The translations under genes and the position numbers were made by a program. From the NCBI GenBank assembly GCA_016717595.1, contig JADKFE010000026.1, forward strand, positions 1 through 64,000: a DNA stretch of 64,000 nt. Reading direction: 5' to 3'. Each line of letters starts with the position of its first letter. Positions within the stretch are counted from its first letter, which is position 1. Source of the DNA: Deltaproteobacteria bacterium. GTDB lineage: Bacteria > Myxococcota_A > UBA796 > CAJQPC01. The notes below the pieces were generated by a model, which ran no database searches, was not told the DNA's origin, and saw only the letters and a list, made by a program, of their open reading frames with translations. Positions 1 through 7,663 of this stretch are shown piece by piece.

Positions 1-384
1 CAGCGCGGCGGTGCACACCGAGACCTTGAGGCCGTAGCCCAACCAGACCACCAAGAGCGGCGCGATGGCCACGACGGGCACGGTCTGCAGAAGCAGCGTA
101 TAGGGCGCGAAGGCGCGCTCCAAGGCCGGGGATCGGGCGAAGAGCACGCCCGCGGCCCCACCAAAAACCGCCGCGATCCCAAGGCCGGTCAGCGCCGCGA
201 AGGCCGTGGTGAGGCTGGCCTCGCCAAGCCGCGGGCCGCCGAGGAACGCCCAGCCCGGCCCCGATCGGCGACGGCAGCGGCACCTCGGGCAGATTCGCGG
301 CGAGGGCGGCCCACAGCCCGCGAAGAGGGCGACGAGGCCGATAAGCGCGGAAGCAAGGCGCCGGCTCTCGTAACGGGGTGTCAG
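1..384 (-). CDS. ABC transporter permease (partial, runs off the left edge)
   Basis: Reading the minus strand gives a hydrophobic protein whose downstream part, LLQTVPVVAIAPLLVVWLGY, is the typical core of binding-protein-dependent permeases of the TauC/SsuC/ThiX type. The gene continues beyond base 1, so only the N-terminal part is here. The likely start is CTG at 382-384, because the stop TGA of the ATPase frame at 381-383 overlaps it and a TAG lies just upstream (388-390). Between about 255 and 320 the reading frame becomes arginine-rich and implausible, while a neighbouring frame reads a natural permease N-terminus (LWAALAANLPEVPLPSP). This implies two compensating indels. It would work with the ATPase encoded just upstream; the substrate is unknown. 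Confidence 0.75.
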   Translation of the reverse strand, partial: MTPRYESRRLASALIGLVALFAGCGPPSPRICPRCRCRRRSGPGWAFLGGPRLGEASLTTAFAALTGLGIAAVFGGAAGVLFARSPALERAFAPYTLLLQTVPVVAIAPLLVVWLGYGLKVSVCTAAL

Positions 385-1121
385 GTCCTAAAGGCGGCCC
401 CTGAGCTGATGCACGGGGCGCTCGACCCGCGGGTCGTCGGATCCCGGCGGCCTCGGGGCGCAGGCAGGCTCTGGCGTCCGACACCGCCCGCAACGGCGGC
501 CCGGCGGGGGGCGATCACGTTACGGTGACGGCGGCGCGGCCTCATTACCGGATCATGGGTGACCAGCAGCGTCGTGAGGCCACGCTCATCGAGGATCTGG
601 CCGAGCTCGCTGTGCAGCCGCGCCCGGGTCAAGGCGTCGATGGCCGAGAACGGCTCGTCGAGCAACAACAGCGTCGGCTGGCTGACGAGCGCCCGGGCGA
701 TGGACACCCGCATCTGCATCCCGCCGCTGAGCGCCTGGGGGAGCTTGTGCGCGGCGTCGGTGAGGCCGACCTGGGCGAGGGCCGAGGCCACGGCGGCGGG
801 GTCATGCTCACCCATCAAGGTCAGCGGCAACGCGACGTTCTCGGCGACGGTGCGCCACGGCAAGAGGTTCGGGCGCTGAAACACGAAGGCCCTGCGGGCG
901 TCGCCCACGTCTACGACGCCGCCCGGGGAGTTGAGCCCGGCGAGAGGCCCTGCAAGCGTACTCTTTCCGCAGCCGCTCCGCCCGACGAGGGCCACGACCT
1001 GCCCCGGCGCCAGCTCCAGGCTCAGGCCGCTGAGGATCTCCTCCCCGGAGGGCCACACAAAACGCACGGCGTCAAGACGCACCCGCGGCGCCGGAGCGGC
1101 CTCGGAGGCGCCTTCAGGCAT
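381..1121 (-). CDS. ABC transporter ATP-binding protein (TauB/SsuB type), C-terminus frameshifted
   Basis: This cytoplasmic ATPase energises the adjacent permease. Walker A GRSGCGKS lies at about residues 47-54, followed by the Q-loop FQRPNLLPW, the signature LSGGM, Walker B LLLLDEP and the switch histidine in VTHDP. The ATG at 1119-1121 is chosen because the repaired stop of the upstream FolE-like gene overlaps it (ATGCCTGA). After VTHDP the protein turns arginine-rich. Another frame there reads a normal family tail (RPPGSDDPRVERPVHQLRGRL) ending at TAG 388-390, so one or more indels are inferred near 480-560. Without repair the upstream FolE-like ORF reads straight into it as one 432-residue fusion. 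The nitrate/sulfonate/thiamine-precursor importer class is likely; the exact substrate is not visible. Confidence 0.8.
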   Translation of the reverse strand: MPEGASEAAPAPRVRLDAVRFVWPSGEEILSGLSLELAPGQVVALVGRSGCGKSTLAGPLAGLNSPGGVVDVGDARRAFVFQRPNLLPWRTVAENVALPLTLMGEHDPAAVASALAQVGLTDAAHKLPQALSGGMQMRVSIARALVSQPTLLLLDEPFSAIDALTRARLHSELGQILDERGLTTLLVTHDPVMRPRRRHRNVIAPRRAAVAGGVGRQSLPAPRGRRDPTTRGSSAPCISSGAAFRT

Positions 1122-1646
1122 GGCCGACCGCTCGCGCGACGGCAGAGTTGGCTTGGCCCCGAAGGGCCGTCGTGAGGATGAGCCCCGGGCTCTCGGCCCC
1201 ACGAGCTCCACCATCTGCCGCCTCAGGCGCACCCCGACGGCGACGGCCCCGGCCTCGTTCAAGAGCGCTTCAGCGAGCTGCGCGCCCAGACGCTCTTGGA
1301 GCTGCGGTCGGCGGGCCAGCTCACGCAGGAGCCTGGGCACGCTGCCCAGCCCCGCGACCTTGGCCCCGGGCACATAGGCCACCGTGGCCTCGCCAAAGAA
1401 CGGCAGGAGGTGGTGCGCGCAGATCGAGTAGAACGGGAGCCCGCGCAAACAGACCAGATCTTGTCCGGGGGCGTCAAACAGGCTCAGCGGGCTCAGCGGC
1501 GCGCCTGGGGTGAACTCCGAGAGCCAGTCCGCGAGGCGCGCTGGCGACTCGCCCAGCTCGGGATCCCCAACAAACCCCAAGGCGCGGAGCGCGGCGGCGA
1601 GGTGCGCTTCGGCCTCGGAGACGCGATCAGGCGGCGGTCTGGACAT
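1114..1646 (-). CDS. GTP cyclohydrolase I (FolE) paralogue lacking a zinc ligand
   Basis: The FolE core is clear: SICAHHLLPFFG, a GxVAGLGSVPRLLRELARR segment, and QERLGAQLAEAL. E. coli FolE binds zinc through Cys110, His113 and Cys181. Here the first Cys and the His are kept (C-A-H-H). The Glu next to the Cys is Ala, and the segment aligning with HxCMxxRG reads RQMVELVG, so the third ligand is Met and the preceding His is Arg. Authentic FolE activity is therefore doubtful. ATG at 1646 is preferred over an upstream GTG (1679) because GGAG lies at usable spacing. A one-base deletion in the G/C run at 1180-1202 is inferred: after it, another frame gives GLILTTALRG, matching the family, and stops at 1114-1116 overlapping the ABC start. 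It heads the ABC operon. Confidence 0.7.
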
Positions 1647-1758
1647 ACGGCGGCTCCAGGCTTGGGGCGCAACGGCCACCTCCTCATAGCGTCAATACGA
1701 AGGTGGAGCGAGCGCCCAGGACGCGGTATGGTGAGCGTTCGCTCTGCGGAGATTCAAG

Positions 1759-3024
1759 ATGACCGCGCCCGACACCGGCCTCGCCATGAAGCACCTGCAT
1801 GAAGCGGTCACCCGCGAGCGCGCCGGAGACTATGAGCGCGCCCTACGCGCGGCCCAAGATGCGCTCACCGGCTTCGCCACGGCGAGAGATCGCACCGGCT
1901 CTGCCGCCGCGCATCACCTCCTCGCGATCCTTCACGCCCACGTCGGCCGCCCCGACAAAGCGCTGGAGCACCTCAACGCCGCGGCGCCTCTGCGGGAGTC
2001 CACCGGCGACTGGGCGGGCCTCGCGAGCTTGCACCAGATGCGGTTTGAGGTGGCCTTGGGCCTCGGCAACTACGAGGGCTGCCGCGCCGCCGCGGAGAGC
2101 ATGTTGGCGGCCTTGGCCAAGGTCGGAGACCGATCGGGTCAGGCCAGCGCCCTTCATCAGCTCGCCCAGATCCTCGTGGGCTCGGGCCAGGTGCAAGACG
2201 CCCAGAGCCTCGTCGAGCAGGGCCTCTGGCTCACGGACGGCGTCGGGGAGGAGCGCGGTCGGTCGGCGTTTTTGCTCCTCGCCGCCCAGGTCGACCAGCT
2301 CACCGGCTCAAGCGACCGGGCGCTCCTGCGCTGCCGGGAGGCCCTGCGCCTCGCCCGAAGCGCGAACAGCCGCGCCGCCGTGGTCGACGCCCTGCACCAG
2401 CTCGGCGTGCAGCTCTCCGTCACGGGGCGCCTGCAGGAGTCCGTCGAGCGCCTTGAGGAGGCCCTGGATGGCCGTGAGGTGCTGCGAGATCTCCACGGCC
2501 GCGGGGCCACGCTCACCGAGCTCGCCGCCGTCGAGGAGCGCCTCGGGCGTCACAGCGAGGCCATCGGCCGCCTAAGGTACGCCGCGCGCACTTACCACGA
2601 GCTCGATCAGCCGGGCGGCGCGCTGGAGGCCCTTCACCGGGCCGCTGAGATCGCCCTGGCCGCCGAGCGTGGGGACGAGGCCCTGCAGCTCTCCGCCGAG
2701 CAGCTTCATGTCGCCGAGGCCTCTGGAGATCCCGCCGCCACCGCCGCGGCGAGCTTCGTTCACGGCGCGAGGCTCGCCCGCTTGGGCCAAGCCCCGGCGT
2801 CCGTCGAGCCCTTCCGCCGCGCCGCCGCGCTCCAGCGCAGCCTGGGGCTGCCCGAGGCCGCCGCGGTGAGCGACGGGATGTTGGGGCAGGTGCTCCTCGC
2901 CCAAGGCCAGACGAGCGAAGGCGCGGCGCTCCTTCAGGGGGCCTACAAGACCTTACGCGCCCTGGGCTCCCCCAACGCCGATGACCTCCACGAGCTGATC
3001 ACCGCCTTGGGTGAGCCGAGCTGA
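1759..3024 (+). CDS. TPR-repeat protein
   Basis: This is a 421-residue soluble protein made almost wholly of tetratricopeptide-type helical hairpins (for example AxxHLLAILHAHVGRPDKALEHL, RAAVVDALHQLGVQLSVTGRLQES, ALEALHRAAEIALAAERGDEAL). No signal peptide or catalytic domain is visible, so a protein-protein interaction scaffold is the safest reading. The gene is divergent from the folE-ABC operon, with about 110 bases between them. Its TGA overlaps the ATG of the downstream HAD gene by one base (TGATG), indicating translational coupling. The partner is unknown. Confidence 0.8.
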   Translation: MTAPDTGLAMKHLHEAVTRERAGDYERALRAAQDALTGFATARDRTGSAAAHHLLAILHAHVGRPDKALEHLNAAAPLRESTGDWAGLASLHQMRFEVALGLGNYEGCRAAAESMLAALAKVGDRSGQASALHQLAQILVGSGQVQDAQSLVEQGLWLTDGVGEERGRSAFLLLAAQVDQLTGSSDRALLRCREALRLARSANSRAAVVDALHQLGVQLSVTGRLQESVERLEEALDGREVLRDLHGRGATLTELAAVEERLGRHSEAIGRLRYAARTYHELDQPGGALEALHRAAEIALAAERGDEALQLSAEQLHVAEASGDPAATAAASFVHGARLARLGQAPASVEPFRRAAALQRSLGLPEAAAVSDGMLGQVLLAQGQTSEGAALLQGAYKTLRALGSPNADDLHELITALGEPS

Positions 3025-3752
3025 TGGCTTGGCGGGCGCACAGCCGCAGCGCCGAGCAGTCCGCGGCGCTGCGAAGGGCCGCGCGTCGCGCCGAGGCCGC
3101 AGGGCAGGGGATGGCGGTGCTCGATCTCGACGGCTGCCTCTTCGACAACCGCCCGAGGCAGCTCGGCATCCTGCGCGCCTGGGCGGCGTCTGCGGGCCAG
3201 GCCGAGGCCCTGGCCGCGCTCTCGGTGGGGCACTTCATGGACTGGGATCTCCAGGCGACCTTACGCCGGGCGGGGATCCCAAAACCCTGGATTGAGCGTC
3301 ACTACGAGGCTCTCCGCGCGGCGTGGTGGCGGGGCTTCTTCTCCAGCGACTGGATGCACCTCGACGAGCCGCTGCCCGGCGCCGTGGCCTTCACCCGGGG
3401 CTTGGCCCAGGCGGGGCTGCGCCCGGTCTACCTCACCGGTCGTGACGACACGATGCGCCCGGGCACCGAGCGCGCCTTGGCGCGGGCGGGCTTCCCTTGG
3501 GGCGACGGCCGCGCGGCGCTGTACACCAAACCAGAGGCCGCCGAGGCGGATCACCTCTGGAAGGCGAGGGCTCTGGCCGAGATCATCCCGCCGGAGCCCC
3601 TGATCGTCGGCGCCGACAACGAGCCGGCGAACGTGAACCTCTACCTCAACCACGCCCCAGACGCCGTCGTGCTGTGGTTAGACACCGACCACAGCCCCAA
3701 GCCCGAGCCGGTTCACCCAGAGGCGCTGCCCGTGCGGGGCTTTCTTAGCTGA
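3024..3752 (+). CDS. HAD-superfamily hydrolase
   Basis: This is a 242-residue phosphohydrolase-like protein. The motif I region VLDLDGCLFD carries the nucleophile/acid aspartate pair DxD. Motif II is YLTGRDD (Thr), followed by a lysine-rich segment (KARALAEI), and motif IV is IVGADNEPAN. The LTGR and DNEPAN layout resembles HAD proteins of the acid-phosphatase/polynucleotide 3'-phosphatase-like group, but the substrate cannot be read from the sequence. It is coupled to the preceding TPR gene by a one-base stop/start overlap. It converges on the ferredoxin gene; the 28-base gap holds only a 5-bp hairpin (CTGAC/GTCAG). Confidence 0.75.
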   Translation: MAWRAHSRSAEQSAALRRAARRAEAAGQGMAVLDLDGCLFDNRPRQLGILRAWAASAGQAEALAALSVGHFMDWDLQATLRRAGIPKPWIERHYEALRAAWWRGFFSSDWMHLDEPLPGAVAFTRGLAQAGLRPVYLTGRDDTMRPGTERALARAGFPWGDGRAALYTKPEAAEADHLWKARALAEIIPPEPLIVGADNEPANVNLYLNHAPDAVVLWLDTDHSPKPEPVHPEALPVRGFLS

Positions 3753-3780
3753 CTCTTGGTCAGTTAACGCCAAGCGCCGC

Positions 3781-4191
3781 TCAGTGAGGCCCCTCTTTGA
3801 CCTCGTTGCGGCTCCAGGCGGGGATCTCGACCTCGACGTCCTCTGAGCCATCGGGCACACACTGGCAGGCCAGGCGAGACGTCGCGCGCAGCGCCGGGGC
3901 GTGGTCGAGCATGTCCTCTTCTTCTTCGATGGCCTCGTTCGCCGTCTCTAGGCCGCGCTGCACATAGACGTGGCAGGTGGAGCAGGCGACGACACCTCCG
4001 CAGGCGTGCTCGATGTCAACCCCGGCGCGAAGCAGCACGCTGAGCACCGAGCCCGCTTGGCCCTCGTAGTGATCATCGGGGAGATCGTCGGGGTTTACCT
4101 CCAAGACCTGCCCGGTGTTCTTGAGGGTGAGCTTGTACGCACGTTTGGGCGGCGGCGGGGGATCAGCGTGGATGTAAGGGTTCCGGCCCAA
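3781..4191 (-). CDS. [2Fe-2S] ferredoxin, adrenodoxin type
   Basis: This 136-residue electron carrier has cluster ligands in HACGGVVACSTC (C-x5-C-x2-C) and a fourth cysteine in SRLACQ, the order typical of adrenodoxin/ISC-type ferredoxins. EEDMLDHA between the third and fourth cysteine is also characteristic of that group. It has an N-terminal extension of about 20 residues with a proline run. It is the first of two 2Fe-2S ferredoxins in the window (see 47795-48217). The small membrane-protein gene 4206-4568 lies immediately upstream, 14 bases away, and is probably co-transcribed. No partner reductase is nearby. Confidence 0.88.
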   Translation of the reverse strand: MGRNPYIHADPPPPPKRAYKLTLKNTGQVLEVNPDDLPDDHYEGQAGSVLSVLLRAGVDIEHACGGVVACSTCHVYVQRGLETANEAIEEEEDMLDHAPALRATSRLACQCVPDGSEDVEVEIPAWSRNEVKEGPH

Positions 4192-4205
4192 GGCGTGCTC
4201 CTCGA

Positions 4206-4568
4206 TTAGCGCAGGGGGATCGTCGCGACGGCGGTGACGCCGCCCTCGTTGGGCACGATGCTAAGCACCGGGGCGCTGGGCGCGAAGAGCTGATTCGCGG
4301 CGAGGGTGCTCACGGCGTAGCCGACGAAGCTCAGGGTGACGAGCTGCCGGGTGTTGGACGCCACCGGCCGGGCCACGAGCACAAACGCCGCCGTAGACGG
4401 CACCGCGACGGCCCACGAGAGCCCGAGGCCGCGGAGGTCGCGGGCGAGCAGGCTCGGGAAGCCGGGCAGGGGAACAAACGCGGCCGCGGGGGACACCTCA
4501 ACCACAGGCGCCGCCGCCGGGGCGGGCTCGGCGGCGAAGGCGGACAGAGCGCAGAGGAGCCAGGTCAT
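4206..4568 (-). CDS. small exported or membrane protein of unknown function
   Basis: This 120-residue protein begins MTWLLCALSAFAAEPAPAAAP, a probable signal peptide ending near the AFA-AEP junction. A second hydrophobic stretch (LSWAVAVPSTAAFVLVARPVA) and a third (LVTLSFVGYAVSTLAANQLF) follow. The ORF extends upstream to 4826, but that part runs antisense to the YfgM-like gene, so ATG 4568 is chosen. I do not recognise the family. It sits between the ferredoxin and the divergent yfgM-bamB pair. Confidence 0.55.
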   Translation of the reverse strand: MTWLLCALSAFAAEPAPAAAPVVEVSPAAAFVPLPGFPSLLARDLRGLGLSWAVAVPSTAAFVLVARPVASNTRQLVTLSFVGYAVSTLAANQLFAPSAPVLSIVPNEGGVTAVATIPLR

Positions 4569-4706
4569 CGGGATTCCGGGAAGGGCGCTGAGGCTTCTGG
4601 CTCGGATATTCGCTCCGACGCGCCCCGGCCAGCGCCAAGGCCGTTCACAAACGGCGCGTGGTCGGTTACCCATTGCCGGATCCAGACAACGCCCGAGGAG
4701 GTGGTC

Positions 4707-5504
4707 GTGGCCGACGCGCCCAAGCCGCCTGTTGAAGAAGAGTCCGAGCTCCCCCAAACCCAAGAAGATCCTCTGTTTCAGGCCCAGATGTGGGTCTACG
4801 ACCGAGCGATGACGTACTGGAAGCACGGCGCTTTGGCCATCGGCGTCGTCCTCGTGGGCTCTCTGGTGTACGGCCTCTACGACTCTTGGGCGGAGAGCCG
4901 CGCGAAGGACGCCGAGGCGAACATCGCCGCGATCGACTTCCGGGTGCCCAAGCCCAGCGAGCTGAGCATGATGGGCATCGGCCCCGCCGATGACCTCACC
5001 GACGCCACCCGCGTCGCCAACTTAGAGGAGGGCGCCCGGCGCCTCCAGGCCACGGCTGAGGACGCGAGCGGCGCCCAGGCCGCCCAGGCCTGGCTCAAGG
5101 CCGCCGAGCTGTGGCAGCGCCTCGGCCGCGACGCCGAGACAAAGACCGCGTTTGAGGGCGCGCTCAAGGCGGAGAGCGACGGCGTCTTCGGCTTCGTGGC
5201 CCACAACGGCCTCGCGAGCATCGCCTTGGACGAGGGCAAGCTCGACGAGGCGATCGCCCACTACCGCGCCGTGGCCGACGCCGATCGTGGCTTCTTCGGT
5301 GAGCAGGCCCTCATCGGCCTCGCCCGGGCCCAAGCCCAGAACGGCAAAGGCCCCGAGTCGCTGCAGACGATGGAGGAGCTGCGCAAACGGTACCCCGAGA
5401 GCCCGCGCCTGGTCGATCTCGCCGTCGAGCTCGGCGCCCCCGCGGCGCCTGTGGTCCCCGCGGCCCCGGCGGCCCCCGCCGCGCCGACGCCGGGGAGCGG
5501 CTGA
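4707..5504 (+). CDS. YfgM-like TPR membrane protein
   Basis: This 265-residue protein has an acidic cytoplasmic N-terminus and one transmembrane helix at about residues 43-62 (ALAIGVVLVGSLVYGLYDSW). A periplasmic TPR region follows (AAQAWLKAAELWQRLGRDAETKTAF, GFVAHNGLASIALDEGKLDEAIAHYRAV, ALIGLARAQAQNGKGPESLQTMEEL), then an Ala/Pro tail. This is the layout of E. coli YfgM, an ancillary SecYEG-associated protein. The downstream gene is BamB-like, the same pairing as yfgM-bamB in E. coli. GTG at 4707 is preferred over GTG 4701 because GAGGAGGT then sits at workable spacing. The stop overlaps the next ATG by one base. Confidence 0.75.
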   Translation: MADAPKPPVEEESELPQTQEDPLFQAQMWVYDRAMTYWKHGALAIGVVLVGSLVYGLYDSWAESRAKDAEANIAAIDFRVPKPSELSMMGIGPADDLTDATRVANLEEGARRLQATAEDASGAQAAQAWLKAAELWQRLGRDAETKTAFEGALKAESDGVFGFVAHNGLASIALDEGKLDEAIAHYRAVADADRGFFGEQALIGLARAQAQNGKGPESLQTMEELRKRYPESPRLVDLAVELGAPAAPVVPAAPAAPAAPTPGSG

Positions 5505-6709
5505 TGCCGACCTGGCTGGCGCTCTTCACCTTCGCGGGGATCTTCGATCTCACCCCGCCGGAGCGCCCCGGTCTGCCCGCCACGGAGGAGATCGGCGGCC
5601 CCCCGGTGCTCGACTGGTCGCGGCGCCTGCCTGGCCCCAAGGTCACCGCCGCCACCCACACCGAGCTCGTGCGCCCCTCGGTGGATGGCGAGTCCATCTT
5701 TGTCGGCAGCGCCGGAGACTCCTCGCTGCTGCGGCTGCTGCGCAGCACCGGTGAGCTGCTCGTGGAGTACCCCGCCCGGGCGCCGCTTTTGGCCGAGGCC
5801 GTCGCCGCCGAGGGTCGCGTCTGGTTCGTCGATGGCGCGGGCTACACCTTCTGTTACGCGGTTGAGGGCGGCGAGCCGATCTGGTCCCACTTCGGCGGCG
5901 CGCCGATCACCGCCCGGCCTACGCTCACCGCCAACACCGCCTACGTCGCCAACGTGGACGGCGTCGTCTTCGCGCTGGACGCCTCCACCGGCGAGGTGCG
6001 CTGGCGTTACCAACGCCCCACCGACGCCTCCCGGCAGTCCGACCTCACGCTCTTCGGCGCGCCGTCCCCGGTGGTCGTTGATGATGAGCTGCTCGTCGGC
6101 TTCTCCGACGGCGCCGTGCTCGCCTTGGACATCTCCACCGGCCGCCCGATCTGGGAGGCGCGTGTGGGTGAGGGGAGATACCCCGACATCATCGGCACGC
6201 CCCGGGTCGAGGGCGATGACCTCTACGTCGGCGGGTACTCCGAGCCCTTCGTGGCGTTGGACCTGCGCAATCGTACGCCTCGCTGGCGTATCGACGCGGG
6301 CACCGCCGCCGAGCCCTTGGTCGAGGATCAGCTCCTCTTTCACCCGAGCACCGACGGCAAGCTGCGCGCCGTGCGCCGTGACACGGGCGAGGTGCTCTGG
6401 ACCTTTGAGACCGGCGACTCCGGCGCGCTCTCAAGCCCCCAGGCCACGGCCATCGGCGTGCTGGTCTCTAGCTCCGATGAGGGGATCTACCTGGTCAACC
6501 GCGAGACCGGCGCGCTCATCTGGCGCTACGATCCCGGCTACCAGCTCAACGGCGTCACCGCCGGGCTCACCGTCGTGGGCCGTCAGATCCTCGCCTTGAC
6601 CAACGCCGGGACGCTGTTGTCGTTTGTGGCGCCCGCGCCGCCGCCGACGGTGCTTGAGATCGAGGGCGATCGGTCTTGGGATGGCCGCAGCCTGTTCCGC
6701 CCGCGCTGA
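5504..6709 (+). CDS. bamB: BamB-like PQQ-repeat beta-propeller protein
   Basis: This 401-residue protein is built of PQQ-type propeller blades, with repeated segments such as GVVFALDASTGEVRWRYQ, GAVLALDISTGRPIWEARV, GKLRAVRRDTGEVLWTFE and EGIYLVNRETGALIWRY. The N-terminus is short and hydrophobic (MPTWLALFTFAGIF) but has no clear lipobox cysteine, unlike E. coli BamB. By family and by its position directly behind a yfgM-like gene, it is probably the outer-membrane beta-barrel assembly scaffold BamB. A different periplasmic PQQ-repeat protein remains possible. TGATG overlap gives coupling with the upstream gene. Confidence 0.7.
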   Translation: MPTWLALFTFAGIFDLTPPERPGLPATEEIGGPPVLDWSRRLPGPKVTAATHTELVRPSVDGESIFVGSAGDSSLLRLLRSTGELLVEYPARAPLLAEAVAAEGRVWFVDGAGYTFCYAVEGGEPIWSHFGGAPITARPTLTANTAYVANVDGVVFALDASTGEVRWRYQRPTDASRQSDLTLFGAPSPVVVDDELLVGFSDGAVLALDISTGRPIWEARVGEGRYPDIIGTPRVEGDDLYVGGYSEPFVALDLRNRTPRWRIDAGTAAEPLVEDQLLFHPSTDGKLRAVRRDTGEVLWTFETGDSGALSSPQATAIGVLVSSSDEGIYLVNRETGALIWRYDPGYQLNGVTAGLTVVGRQILALTNAGTLLSFVAPAPPPTVLEIEGDRSWDGRSLFRPR

Positions 6710-6728
6710 TCTGGCGCGGTTTGGCGCC

Positions 6729-7637
6729 TCAGGCGGCCTCGTCGATCTCGCCGTCGCAGTCCTGATCAACACCGTCATCCGGCAGCTCAGGCAGGCCCGG
6801 CGCCCGGGTCGGATCGTCATCGTCGCAGTCTCGGCCCTCGGGCGGGAGCTCGGCGCCGTCGCCGTCTTGATCAAAGTCTGAGCCGCCGGAGCAGTCTTGA
6901 TCGATGCCGTCGTACCAGATCTCGGCGCGGCCTGGGAAGACGTCGTCGTCGGTGTCGATGCAGTCCAGGCCCCAAGGCTCTATGTCGTGGCCGTCGCGGT
7001 CTTGATCGTAGTCCGAGCCGCCGTCGCAGTTCTGATCAACGTCGTCATACCAGATCTCCTCGGCGTCGGGGAGCACGTCTGGGTCGGTGTCGTCGCAGTC
7101 TCGGCCCTCGGGCTGGCGCTCGACGCCGTCGCCGTCTTGGTCAAAGTCTGAGCCGCCGTCGCAGTCTTGATCCTGGTCGTCGTACCAGACCTCGGCGGCG
7201 CCGGGGAACACGGCGGGGTCAAGATCGTCGCAGTCGGGGCCACCCCAGGCGCTCGCGTTGGCGCCGTCGCCGTCGCCGTCCAAGGCCGTCTCGCCGCGTA
7301 GGCTGACCTCGAGGGTGTTGTCGGGCTCGACGAGGCTCAGCGCGCCCACGCTGGGCGCGACGCTCTCAGGGCTGAAACGAAGGGTGATCGTCTGGGACTC
7401 GCCAGCGCCTAAGGTGAGCCCGGCGCGGTCCGCCGAGAAGCCCGGGCCGCTCAGGCTGAGGTTGACGGTGAGGGTCCCGAAGCCGTCGTTCTGCAGGCGT
7501 AATGAGCGCTCTTCACCACGAGACCAGCCGACCGCCCCAAAGCTCAAGCTCGTGGCGCTCACGGAGAGCAGGCCGTCGCGCAGGGGCACGGCGAGGTTCG
7601 TCGGCGCACACGAGAGCAGCAGGAGGAGGAGCACCAT
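6729..7637 (-). CDS. lipoprotein with Ig-like domain and four MopE-type Ca-binding repeats
   Basis: This 302-residue protein has a very short lipoprotein signal (MVLLLLLLSC, lipobox LLSC). A beta-sandwich resembling the choice-of-anchor-D/HYDIN class follows at about residues 20-115. From about residue 119 it carries four copies of a DGDGxxxxxDCDDxDPxxxPxAxExxYDxxDQDCDG unit. These Asp-rich loops with paired cysteines match the MopE-like metal-binding motif common in Myxococcota surface proteins. It is probably tethered to the outer membrane and binds calcium or another cation. The dif site lies 38 bases upstream of the start, between this gene and the next. Confidence 0.8.
   Translation of the reverse strand: MVLLLLLLSCAPTNLAVPLRDGLLSVSATSLSFGAVGWSRGEERSLRLQNDGFGTLTVNLSLSGPGFSADRAGLTLGAGESQTITLRFSPESVAPSVGALSLVEPDNTLEVSLRGETALDGDGDGANASAWGGPDCDDLDPAVFPGAAEVWYDDQDQDCDGGSDFDQDGDGVERQPEGRDCDDTDPDVLPDAEEIWYDDVDQNCDGGSDYDQDRDGHDIEPWGLDCIDTDDDVFPGRAEIWYDGIDQDCSGGSDFDQDGDGAELPPEGRDCDDDDPTRAPGLPELPDDGVDQDCDGEIDEAA
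6800..7250 (-). repeat. in-gene tandem repeat coding for MopE-type motifs
   Basis: The DNA coding the Asp-rich part of the lipoprotein is itself repetitive. The segment beginning CGTCGCAGTCTCGGCCCTCG occurs at 6821 and again at 7091, 270 bases apart, followed by near-identical sequence through CAAAGTCTGAGCCGCC. Related but more diverged units lie between. The two-unit period suggests duplication of a pair of repeats. Such runs are prone to copy-number change and misassembly. Confidence 0.7.
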
Positions 7638-7663
7638 TCACCAAGTGTAGCCCCTCACCCGCG

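Noticed and set aside
381..1646. A genuine FolE-ABC fusion protein
   Set aside because: The joint lies in a frame that is unnatural on both sides; a shifted frame restores the FolE C-terminus and a stop overlapping the ABC ATG.
5261..6343. A 360-codon minus-strand ORF
   Set aside because: Shadow of the BamB-like gene, which has clear propeller repeats on the other strand.
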